Assembly: GCA_050014015.1 (NCBI GenBank)
Contig: JBEKEC010000001.1
Coordinates: 62,001-126,000 of the forward strand
DNA length: 64,000 nucleotides
Origin: PALSA-1353 sp050014015
GTDB taxonomy: Bacteria; Planctomycetota; Phycisphaerae; Tepidisphaerales; Tepidisphaeraceae
Direction of reading: 5' to 3'
Shown here: positions 53,570-60,710 of the stretch, in pieces
Layout: every line of letters starts with the position of its first letter
Position numbering within the stretch: position 1 is the stretch's first letter
Notes under the pieces: generated by a model
Told to the model about the DNA's origin: nothing
Seen by the model: the letters and a program-made list of their open reading frames with translations, nothing else
Database searches by the model: none
Translations under genes and position numbers: made by a program

Positions 53570-54226
53570 TCACACGTGAGAATATTCGACTGCCCGGATG
53601 TGAAGCTTGTTCAACGGCGAATCGAGTCCTCCGCCGATGACCGCCAGTTGCCCGGTATGGATCATTTCAAAAAGGATGGCGCGAAATTCGTCCTGGCTCG
53701 ACGGCCGGATCGCCCCGCTGTGGTCTGCAAGGGAGATATGCCGAAAAATGCTCAGCCCATCGGATAGGTTTCGCGCCGCCAGGGCCTTCACAGTTGCAAG
53801 AATCGTCGCGATTTTTGCGGCTTTTCCCGTCGTCGCATTCCTTTCCCTTTCGGAAAGGTCGCGCAGCCTCTGGTGGCTCCTAGCAAGCATCCGGTCCGTC
53901 GCCGCCTGGCGATCTTCATCCGTGATCGGCACGCCCCATGTCGGATCGACAAACCAGACCTGTTCGGCCCGATCGCCGTCCGATCTGGCCACGTCCACCA
54001 GCCGCTCTTTGACGAGTTCGGCCATGAACGCCAGGAACTCGGCTTCGCCTGCAAACCGATCCGGCTTGGGCAACTGAGCGTTCACGTCAACGTAGATGCG
54101 AAGGGCGTTGACGCTCCGCCTGTCGCGGTATAGTTGCATGACGGCCATGATCGCGTCCTGCCGGCGCTTCCGTAGCTCCGCCGCATTGGCCGTTTGATCC
54201 ATGGTGGTATTTGATTCGTTCGCCAT
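53570..54226 (-). CDS. Hypothetical protein of the element, possibly winged-helix
   Basis: About 218 residues from the ATG at 54226 (AAAGGG before it). The middle ELRKRRQDAIMAVMQLYRDRR and the C-terminal EFRAILFEMIHTGQLAVIGG suggest helix-rich DNA-binding domains. No family is assigned. Confidence 0.5.
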   Translation of the reverse strand: MANESNTTMDQTANAAELRKRRQDAIMAVMQLYRDRRSVNALRIYVDVNAQLPKPDRFAGEAEFLAFMAELVKERLVDVARSDGDRAEQVWFVDPTWGVPITDEDRQAATDRMLARSHQRLRDLSERERNATTGKAAKIATILATVKALAARNLSDGLSIFRHISLADHSGAIRPSSQDEFRAILFEMIHTGQLAVIGGGLDSPLNKLHIRAVEYSHV

Positions 54227-54276
54227 ATCCATCCCTTTCAAAATGCCGGCGGGGCGCCAGCGCTAGGTTCATCCGT

Positions 54277-54546
54277 TCAAGCCGCGATCGGTTCAGGATC
54301 GTGGGGGCCATCGCGATCACCGCGCTCCGCTTCCACGCGCACCGGCGGCCAGCCTCTGGTGTCGTCGAGTAACCAGCCGACATCGACTTGGAGCACCTTC
54401 GCCAAAGCGACGGCTGGACGCGCACCTAAGTTGTGAATGCCGCTTAGCACGTTGAACAGGTATTGGTGCCCCAGGCCAGCGGCTAGAGACGTGGCGCTTT
54501 TGTTGTAAAGTCGGGTGAGACGTTCAAGTTTTTCCCTTGCCACCAT
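54277..54546 (-). CDS. Cro-like XRE regulator
   Basis: An 89-residue protein with one helix-turn-helix (KSATSLAAGLGHQYLFNVLSGI) near the N-terminus. It is the first gene of the leftward operon and stands opposite the CI-like repressor, as ner/cro genes do in Mu-like phages. Confidence 0.8.
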   Translation of the reverse strand: MVAREKLERLTRLYNKSATSLAAGLGHQYLFNVLSGIHNLGARPAVALAKVLQVDVGWLLDDTRGWPPVRVEAERGDRDGPHDPEPIAA

Positions 54547-54574
54547 TCAGCCTACCGATCCTTGCGATTGGAGG

Positions 54575-54613
54575 ATTATAATACCTATTGGCATGAAAAC
54601 AAGCCCATGCCAA
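54575..54613. promoter_or_regulatory. Operator and leftward promoter candidate
   Basis: TTGGCATG (54588-54595) and CATGCCAA (54606-54613) form a perfect 8-bp inverted repeat with a 10-base spacer. A TATAAT lies on the minus strand at 54575-54580, with TTGTTT 16 bases upstream inside the repeat region. The operator thus overlaps the leftward promoter, a typical layout for CI/Cro control. Confidence 0.55.
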
Positions 54614-54676
54614 ATAAATTTTGGCAGGGGCAGGAATGACTGGAAATTGGAGGGATTCGGGCTATCCTTGTCGGCG

Positions 54677-55438
54677 ATGACGTTCCACGAAAAGCTCCGG
54701 ATTCGCGTGGAGGCGATCGGCCTGAACAAGGCCAGGGCGGCGAGAGAAGTTGGCCTGCCGGAAAGCACGATCAGCAGCTATTTATCCAAGGACAAATCGC
54801 TTCCCCGCATCGACATCGCCTTCAAGATTGCGAGGGCCGTTGGCGTGCCACTTGAATGGCTTGCCGACGACAACGCCAATTGGCCCCCTCCCATCCCGGT
54901 ACTCGGCGCCGTTGAGAATATCCAGGATGGATTTTTGATGCGGGAAGTCTGTCGGCGGCTTCGCCTGGCGTCAATGGACGTGAAAGAACGAATCGAAAAA
55001 GCGGAGCGAATCGACTGGCGCAGCATCGCATCGCAGATATTGAATCAGCCCGACGACTCGCCCTATCCGCCTTCCCTCGAACCCGAAATTGAGCTTGCAA
55101 GTTCTCTTTTTTTTGCAGACGGGGAGCTGCGCAAATTTGAGGCTTCCGACGCAATCAAAGCACATTGGAGAGACCTGCCGCCGATTGAAGCCTCGCCGGA
55201 GGATTTGGATTTTCACAAGCTCCTCATGCGGCTCCGCGATCTCAATCGTCGGCCTGGGTGCGGCGCAACCCAGTTCTACCTATTTTTGTTGGCGACGGAT
55301 GACGACAAGCCCAGTCCGGACACCATTCGGGAGGCGCGAAGCAAACTCAGAGCCGAGATGGAGAAGTTGGACGCATCCGCGGACGGTTTGAAATCCCCCG
55401 TAGAATCAGGCCCGACGCCATTGCCAACAAAAAAATAG
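54677..55438 (+). CDS. CI-like repressor (XRE family)
   Basis: About 253 residues from the ATG at 54677. The N-terminal helix-turn-helix is LNKARAAREVGLPESTISSYLSKD, and the C-terminal part has no peptidase motif, so it is not a LexA-type self-cleaving repressor. It is divergent from the Cro-like gene. Probably keeps the element silent. Confidence 0.8.
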   Translation: MTFHEKLRIRVEAIGLNKARAAREVGLPESTISSYLSKDKSLPRIDIAFKIARAVGVPLEWLADDNANWPPPIPVLGAVENIQDGFLMREVCRRLRLASMDVKERIEKAERIDWRSIASQILNQPDDSPYPPSLEPEIELASSLFFADGELRKFEASDAIKAHWRDLPPIEASPEDLDFHKLLMRLRDLNRRPGCGATQFYLFLLATDDDKPSPDTIREARSKLRAEMEKLDASADGLKSPVESGPTPLPTKK

Positions 55439-55510
55439 CTCCCATCCGCCTAGCGTGCGACCGCTCGGCGCGGTAGAATTTGTGATTCAATTCGCGCCAC
55501 GGACTGGCCT

Positions 55511-56464
55511 ATGCCGCGGACACGGAAGCCCCTTTTCGACTACCTTCAAGATGAGATTTCTCCCGGCTTGCATGAATGCCTTTCGGCGTCCGTCCCCGCT
55601 GAAAGCCCCGAAATTTCCGAGCGTTGGCGACGCTATCTCATCGACCGCAATCCGGCCGACTTCGCGAGGCTCATCGAAATATACGCCCCATACGTTCGCT
55701 TCATGGTCGTTCACGTCCGCGCGGTAAACCCGGACGTTTTCACCAATCACGTCGCCAGCGCCATCAGTGACGGCATCATTGGCCTGATCGAAGCGATTCA
55801 GCACACCAGGGCATTTGACGCCGGGGAGTTCAGATTCAAGGCCGGATTCGCGATCCGCCGGGCGATCTGGCGGGAGTTCAAGAGCCGCACATGGGGCGGC
55901 CGTGCGCGGGCGGAGCGCCAGGGGACAGTCGACAAAATCCGTGACAGTCTCCGAATGATTTTGGAGCGCGAGCCAGATCGCGATGAGGTCATCGCCGAGT
56001 TGAAGCTTCGGACCATCCATTGGAAACAGTACATGCCCTTTGTGGATGCCCCGAGCGCACGGATGATTTCGCTTTCCGATGAGCCATGCCCCGATCTTCC
56101 GATCCTCAAGCTCATCGCCGACGCCAAAGCCGTGACTCCTATTGATCGGCTCATCGAACGCGAAGCGCCGGTTGAACCCGCAGGGAAAAGTCGGGCGCTC
56201 GAACTGGCATTGAAGGGCGTTCACGGCATCGACCGGAAGATATTCAATTGGATGATGCAGGGTATCGGTCCTGCTGAAATAGCCAGGATGATCGGCCTTC
56301 ATCCCCGCGCATGCGAGAGCCGCGTGAACAAGTTGAAATGGATGGCCCGATGCAACAAAAATCTGGCGGCCTATCTCGGCGTCAAACCTGATCCTGAGTT
56401 GCCTCCAACGCGTGGCGGACATTGGCTCAAATTCGATCCGCCGCCGGCTCCCCTTGCCGCCTGA
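55511..56464 (+). CDS. Element-borne sigma-70-family factor
   Basis: A 317-residue protein. Region 2 is visible as DGIIGLIEAIQHTRAFD followed by FKAGFAIRRAIWREFKSR, and the C-terminal HTH of region 4 as PAEIARMIGLHPRACESRVNKLK. It looks like a full FliA/SigF-type factor with region 2, 3-like and 4 segments. It lies 72 bases after the repressor on the same strand. A sigma factor inside a Mu-like element is unusual and could drive the element's own genes. Confidence 0.75.
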   Translation: MPRTRKPLFDYLQDEISPGLHECLSASVPAESPEISERWRRYLIDRNPADFARLIEIYAPYVRFMVVHVRAVNPDVFTNHVASAISDGIIGLIEAIQHTRAFDAGEFRFKAGFAIRRAIWREFKSRTWGGRARAERQGTVDKIRDSLRMILEREPDRDEVIAELKLRTIHWKQYMPFVDAPSARMISLSDEPCPDLPILKLIADAKAVTPIDRLIEREAPVEPAGKSRALELALKGVHGIDRKIFNWMMQGIGPAEIARMIGLHPRACESRVNKLKWMARCNKNLAAYLGVKPDPELPPTRGGHWLKFDPPPAPLAA

Positions 56465-56560
56465 TCCCGACTCAAGTCGCGAAAGAAACCCCATTTTCAG
56501 CGCGCGATTCGCGCTCGGCGCGAGATTCGGAAAGGCCCGCCACGTTGCGCCAGGGGGTTT

Positions 56561-56610
56561 TTGGCCAAGTAGGTTTTCGCAAAAAGCCCCGAAATTGGCC
56601 CCCTTGGCCA
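56561..56610 (-). repeat. Right-end transposase-site candidates
   Basis: TTGGCCAAGT at 56561-56570 is the exact inverse of the left sites and shares TTGGCCAAGTAG plus a CGCA 5 bases later with one of them. A partial TTGGCCA lies at 56604-56610, 43 bases further out. Confidence 0.5.
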
Positions 56611-56620
56611 TCAATAACAT

Positions 56621-57180
56621 CTTGCTCCGCCGTCGCCGCCCCCGCGTTCTAATCCGTTATTGCCCCGCGGCTTCGGCCACGCAACCTGTCACGTATCGCC
56701 ACCGCCTGCCATGGCCATCTTGCTTTGCGCCCGACACCGACAACAAATGATACACTTTGAGACACTTTTGAGGATTTGATTAGTGTATGCTAGCTTAGCG
56801 CCTTCCTTTAATCGCTTTGCCTGAAGGATGTTATGGTAGATCGCGGGATCGATGCGTGCAGGATGTGCCGAAAAGTGTCTCGTGCGGACTCAACAGCGTC
56901 CTTTTGCGAATTAGACGGCCTTCCCCATTTTCTGTGAGCGGTACATGAACAGCACCGCGTAATAGTTATCGCGGGCGTCGACCGAATCGTTTCGCGGGTG
57001 ACGGCCCGGCAGCAAGCGCAGCAAGCCGCAAACCCGGAATCTCCTTGAAATGCAGCGAAGCAATGATATTGTAGCTGCTGTGCCGATTGAGAGGCCGACG
57101 GTCCGCGTGAAGGGTTGAACCCGCTCATCACATACATCACATAACCCTCTTTCCTGCCCGGAATCGCGGACGCTGGGCAG
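56621..57180. other. Non-coding flank beyond the element with a possible gene remnant
   Basis: Nothing here is a convincing complete gene. The minus strand near 56911-57000 reads DNYYAVLFMYRSQKMGKAV before a stop (TTA at 56911-56913), which looks like the last residues of a decayed protein. ATACACT and AGTGTAT at about 56750-56787 form a 7-bp inverted repeat. GAGACACTTTT (56759-56769) pairs with a copy at 56871-56881. Confidence 0.35.
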
Positions 57181-57222
57181 ATGGATTCCAAAAAACGGGA
57201 TCCGAAGGAAAGAAGGTCTGTC

Positions 57223-58488
57223 ATGAGCGAACCGACACCCGGTTCAGTTTCTTCTCAGGCTGCGTCCCCGCCCCGTCCTTCCGAATTGCCGGTAAAGCCG
57301 TCGGTGGAGTTTCTGCGTAAGCTCGCGAAAGACCGGTTGCGTGCGATCCGGTCGACAAGGCCTGCCGCCAGGCTTTTCGAAACCCAACTCGAGGTCGCGC
57401 ACGAGCACGGTTTTAGCAGTTGGCGCGAATTGGCCGCACACCTCAATGCCGGACAGCGCGGGAACGTCTGCCGGGAAAATGGACGCGTCAAGATTGAGGG
57501 CGTCGCGCCCCTGGCGTGGAGTGGCAGCGACTGTACATATCTCGCGGCGATGGCGAACGTGCTGCGCGTGATCGGTCCGGCTCACGACTACGTGTGGCTC
57601 TTTGGCGACAGCGGGCTGGCGTTCCGCATGCGGTTTTGGGCAAACGATTCCGGTACAGCTTCGTGCCCGTCCAGTCCAATAGGCGAGATGCCCCCCTGGA
57701 CGGATTTCACCGAACGCTCGATCGGCTGGAAGATGCACTTTGAGGTCCGACTCAAGGGGACCACGGATGATCCCAATGACATGTCGGATCAGCTCGACCA
57801 GGTGACTGCCAGCATCGATGCCGGCCTGCCTGTGCTGGGATATTTCATAAAATGGGACGTAGGCATCGCCTACGGTTACGAAGGTTCCAAGCTGCTGGTG
57901 CGCGATTTTCACGTGGGAATCAATGAAACCCTGGTGGATATCACCGAATGCCGCGGCCTGTTCGCGTTCTTCGAAGAGCGCGTGTCGGTTCCCAGCCGGG
58001 AGGACTGCGCGCGGAACGCGATTTCCGAGGCGGTCTCGCGCTGGTCTCATGCGCCGGACCGGCGGCCGGGCGACGGCGGTGAAGGCGCGTATTATTACTA
58101 TGGAGCCGATGCGTACGAACGGTGGACTTCACTGCTGAATCGAGCTGGAAGCCTAACGCCGGACCTGCAAAAGGCGCTGCTGCACGTGGACTATTGGACT
58201 TTTATCAGCCTGCATGACGCGCGGCAGAAGGCGGCGCTATATTTGCGATCGATTGCAGACCTGTTCCCTGAATCGGCCGACCTGTTGCGACAGGCGGCCG
58301 GGATTTATCAACAGATTGGAGAAATGACGGGAACGGTCATCCACGAGGGCGCGATATTTCCGGCATTTTATCAGCCCGATGCGCTGAACAAATGGACCCC
58401 GGAAGTGCGGCAAAATGAAATTGCGCTGCTCAACAACGTCCGTCGTCTCGACCAGCAGGCAATCACTTTACTGGGGAGGGCATCATGA
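57223..58488 (+). CDS. BtrH-like protein with N-terminal helical repeat domain
   Basis: About 421 residues from the ATG at 57223 (GAAGGAAAGAAGG before it). An N-terminal domain (FLRKLAKDRLRAIR ... HGFSSWRELAAHL) is the ankyrin-linked helical motif seen in many soil bacteria. The middle DCTYLAAMANVLRVIGPAHDYVW and the late DGGEGAYYYYG region resemble the butirosin-biosynthesis BtrH/DUF4872 group, often acyl- or peptide-handling. Exact role unknown. It overlaps the next gene by 4 bases. Confidence 0.6.
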   Translation: MSEPTPGSVSSQAASPPRPSELPVKPSVEFLRKLAKDRLRAIRSTRPAARLFETQLEVAHEHGFSSWRELAAHLNAGQRGNVCRENGRVKIEGVAPLAWSGSDCTYLAAMANVLRVIGPAHDYVWLFGDSGLAFRMRFWANDSGTASCPSSPIGEMPPWTDFTERSIGWKMHFEVRLKGTTDDPNDMSDQLDQVTASIDAGLPVLGYFIKWDVGIAYGYEGSKLLVRDFHVGINETLVDITECRGLFAFFEERVSVPSREDCARNAISEAVSRWSHAPDRRPGDGGEGAYYYYGADAYERWTSLLNRAGSLTPDLQKALLHVDYWTFISLHDARQKAALYLRSIADLFPESADLLRQAAGIYQQIGEMTGTVIHEGAIFPAFYQPDALNKWTPEVRQNEIALLNNVRRLDQQAITLLGRAS

Positions 58489-59423
58489 AACAACGTTGCC
58501 TGATCGTTACGACTCTGCTGATGTTCCAATGTCTCTTTGCTGGCGCAGGGCCCGCGCAAGAGCGCGATGATTTGTCATTCTATAGGGAGCAAAGCGGAAC
58601 GACCTCACCGGGGAAACATACCGATCTCTATCGCGACTTGCCGCGTAATCCCGGCGAGCTGGTGAAAATCGTACAGGGGCTGATCGTGCACGGAGGACTC
58701 GGGTGGTTGTACAAATATCAACCGACTGAGCAGCAGTTTGCTGGATTCACCACAGCGAGGAGCGCAGAGGCGATTCTCGACAATGTTCTGCGGCTCGACT
58801 CCGGTCCGTTGGCGGTCGCCAGACCCATCGAAAAACGAGCGGTCGGAAACTGCCGCACTTTTTCGGTTTTGATGGTCTCGATGCTGCGCTATCAGGGAAT
58901 CCCCGCGCGCATGCGCGTTGGCTACGCGACGTATACCTGGGGCGAGCCAAAGCTGGAAAATCATTTCGTCGTCGAATACTTCAACGGCCAGCGGTGGGTG
59001 CTCCTCGATGCGCAAGTGGATCGGGTGCAACGTGAGTTTCACAAACTTGATTTCGATACGCTCGATATGCCGCGAAGCAAATTCGTCCTTGCAGGAGAAG
59101 CGTGGCAGGGTTTGGGAAATGGCACAATCAAGCCCGAGCAGATCGGCATGGGCGGCCCGAAGGGGTGGGAATCGCATGGCTACCAATTCGTTCAGATTGA
59201 TCTCATCGCTGATTGCTGGGCGCTGGACAAGGTCGAATTGTTCACCGGCGAGGCGAACGATCTGGGGAAAACGCCGCATGAACGGCTGAGCGGCGAGCAG
59301 GTCAAGCTCTTCGACGCGCTCGCGCAGTATTCGACCGCATCTGCCATGGATACGAAGGGGCTGAGGTCAAAGATCGAAAATGCGACAACAACCCGGGTTG
59401 ATCCAGCGGCTTGGAAGCCGTAG
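58485..59423 (+). CDS. Secreted transglutaminase-like protein
   Basis: A 312-residue protein with a signal peptide (LLMFQCLFAGAGPAQE). The catalytic triad of the transglutaminase fold is visible: Cys in VGNCRTFSVLMVSM, His in LENHFVVEYF, Asp in VLLDAQVDR. Likely a protein cross-linking or peptidase-type activity outside the cytoplasm. ATGA overlap with the upstream gene shows coupling. Confidence 0.82.
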   Translation: MKQRCLIVTTLLMFQCLFAGAGPAQERDDLSFYREQSGTTSPGKHTDLYRDLPRNPGELVKIVQGLIVHGGLGWLYKYQPTEQQFAGFTTARSAEAILDNVLRLDSGPLAVARPIEKRAVGNCRTFSVLMVSMLRYQGIPARMRVGYATYTWGEPKLENHFVVEYFNGQRWVLLDAQVDRVQREFHKLDFDTLDMPRSKFVLAGEAWQGLGNGTIKPEQIGMGGPKGWESHGYQFVQIDLIADCWALDKVELFTGEANDLGKTPHERLSGEQVKLFDALAQYSTASAMDTKGLRSKIENATTTRVDPAAWKP

Positions 59424-59819
59424 TCGGCGATCACACATACCATTGAGCCGGTGCAATCGTGGCCAGAGTAACCGAGCTTGGTCAATTAGGGCGCTTGAGC
59501 CTTCCCTCTTTTGCGGGTGCAAAACCAGCGCAAGCTGTTTGGCCTTGAATTCGTAATACGAATTGTTTCGTGGGCGATGCGGAGGCAGCGAAGCCGCGAG
59601 AGCACCCCAGGCCCAAACCTCGCTATGCGATTTGTGAACAGATAGAAGCACTTCCAGTTGGCCTTCGTAAGTCTCAACCTCCAAGCGAGCCTGTTCGATT
59701 GCCGAAAGCTTGGCCCGTGCTTTGGCGAGGCGCTCCAATTCACGGAGGCGTTTTTGCGACTCGCGTTGCTGGCGTCGCTCAGCCGCTTCGATTGCTCGAA
59801 GTGTTCGATTCAAGCCCAT
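59367..59819 (-). pseudogene. Truncated planctomycete hypothetical gene
   Basis: From the ATG at 59819 the frame reads GLNRTLRAIEAAERRQQ and ... LVLHPQKREGSSALIDQARL, a coiled-coil-rich start familiar from larger planctomycete hypothetical proteins of several hundred residues. The match appears to end near 59470, and the last part runs into the transglutaminase 3' end. I infer that the gene lost its 3' half. The frame continues upstream to 59984, overlapping the antitoxin gene. Confidence 0.5.
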
Positions 59820-59940
59820 AGGGATGTGCGAAGGGTACGTGAGGAATTGCGGCAAATCCAGTTCGAACTTAACCGGGACAACTCTGAATTCCGAGATAGC
59901 CGCCAATTCGAAGCTGTCCGGGCTTTTCGCTTTCGCAATT

Positions 59941-60207
59941 TCACGACGCTCGTCGTCTTCGCATTTCCGGTCGCCGAAGATCAAACAACATTTGCAGATT
60001 CAACCAAAGCTCGGGCGAGGCGCCGAGCTTGGCGGCCAGGTCCAGGGCTGAATCGGCGGTGATTCCGCGCTTGCCGTTGATCAATTCGTTCAGCCGGGCC
60101 ACGGTCCATCCGAGACGCTTGGCAAACGCCCGCTGCGACACGCCGGACGGGGCCAAAAACTCTTCCAGCAGCATTCGGCCGGGATGGATTGGATTGGGTG
60201 GACGCAT
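59941..60207 (-). CDS. higA: HigA-type antitoxin (XRE)
   Basis: An 88-residue protein: PIHPGRMLLEEFLAPSGVSQRAF starts it and the HTH (AFAKRLGWTVARLNELINGKRG) follows, with LWLNLQMLFDLRR at the end, the classical HigA/VapI layout. No HigB toxin is adjacent; a small hypothetical gene lies upstream instead. Confidence 0.88.
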   Translation of the reverse strand: MRPPNPIHPGRMLLEEFLAPSGVSQRAFAKRLGWTVARLNELINGKRGITADSALDLAAKLGASPELWLNLQMLFDLRRPEMRRRRAS

Positions 60208-60216
60208 GGGATGCCG

Positions 60217-60426
60217 TCAGCCCCCCGTGCCATCGCGACGACTTTCGCGAGTCGGCGTTTGAACAAACTTCAAGCCAAGTTTGTGCCGGTATTCTTCGGC
60301 CGTTTTGTTGGCACGGGCGGCGAGCTTGCGCAGATCGCCTCCGCACTCTTTATCGAGTTTCTCGCGTACCCGTCGCACATCGTCAACGGGCGTCTGTTCC
60401 CTCTTGCTTCTTGGCGTCTGCTTCAT
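60217..60426 (-). CDS. Small hypothetical protein upstream of higA
   Basis: A 69-residue protein (VDDVRRVREKLDKECGGDLRKLAARANK, then EEYRHKLGLKFV). It sits 9 bases before higA, the place of a toxin, but has no HigB features. Similar short proteins precede HigA genes in other planctomycetes, as far as I recall. Confidence 0.55.
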   Translation of the reverse strand: MKQTPRSKREQTPVDDVRRVREKLDKECGGDLRKLAARANKTAEEYRHKLGLKFVQTPTRESRRDGTGG

Positions 60427-60547
60427 TGCAATACCGGGATTATAGCATATCTATGGCATGGCCATCTCGGCCATGGCTTGTGTACTGGCGAGCATCGGCG
60501 CAGCCGATATCAACAAAAGCGGATTCGGCCAGAGTACCGGCCGACAT

Positions 60548-60584
60548 CCCGGAATACCGGGATTCCACTGGCAAGATGCCAGTG
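60548..60584. repeat. Paired small hairpins in the 60427-60710 gap
   Basis: CCCGG-AATA-CCGGG (60548-60561) is followed by CACTGGCA-AGA-TGCCAGTG (60566-60584), both perfect. No gene is seen in the gap except the start of the SPFH gene. Confidence 0.75.
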
Positions 60585-60710
60585 CCACAATGAATAGCCC
60601 CAGCGTCCCTTCCAAAGAATTCCCCAAATTGTAATCCGCGCCTTGCTTGTCCAATGCCCGGAATCGCTACAATGACCTTCAGTTCGCATCACAATTCGAA
60701 GGAGGTCCCT

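Larger units (their letters stand above)
44336..56620. mobile_element. Mu-like transposable element or phage remnant carrying its own sigma factor
   Basis: The segment holds a MuA-type transposase, a MuB-type ATPase, a divergent CI/Cro-like control region and a tape-measure-like protein. Short inverted sites (ACTTGGCCAA at the left, TTGGCCAAGT at the right) mark both ends. The left boundary must be after the tatC stop at 44335, where the sequence begins TGACG; Mu-family ends also start TG. The right boundary is not fixed; a CA near 56619 is a guess and I found no target duplication. Capsid, portal and terminase genes are not visible. About 17 genes lie within. Confidence 0.75.

Noticed and set aside
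44336..56620. Interpretation as an intact Mu-like prophage
   Set aside because: No capsid, portal, protease, terminase or tail-tube gene can be recognised, and the segment is only about 12 kb against the 35-40 kb of Mu-type phages.
56808..57224. 138-codon minus-strand ORF beyond the mobile element
   Set aside because: Cysteine- and serine-rich with no domain, and it overlaps the start of the BtrH-like gene; a different frame there looks like a decayed C-terminus.
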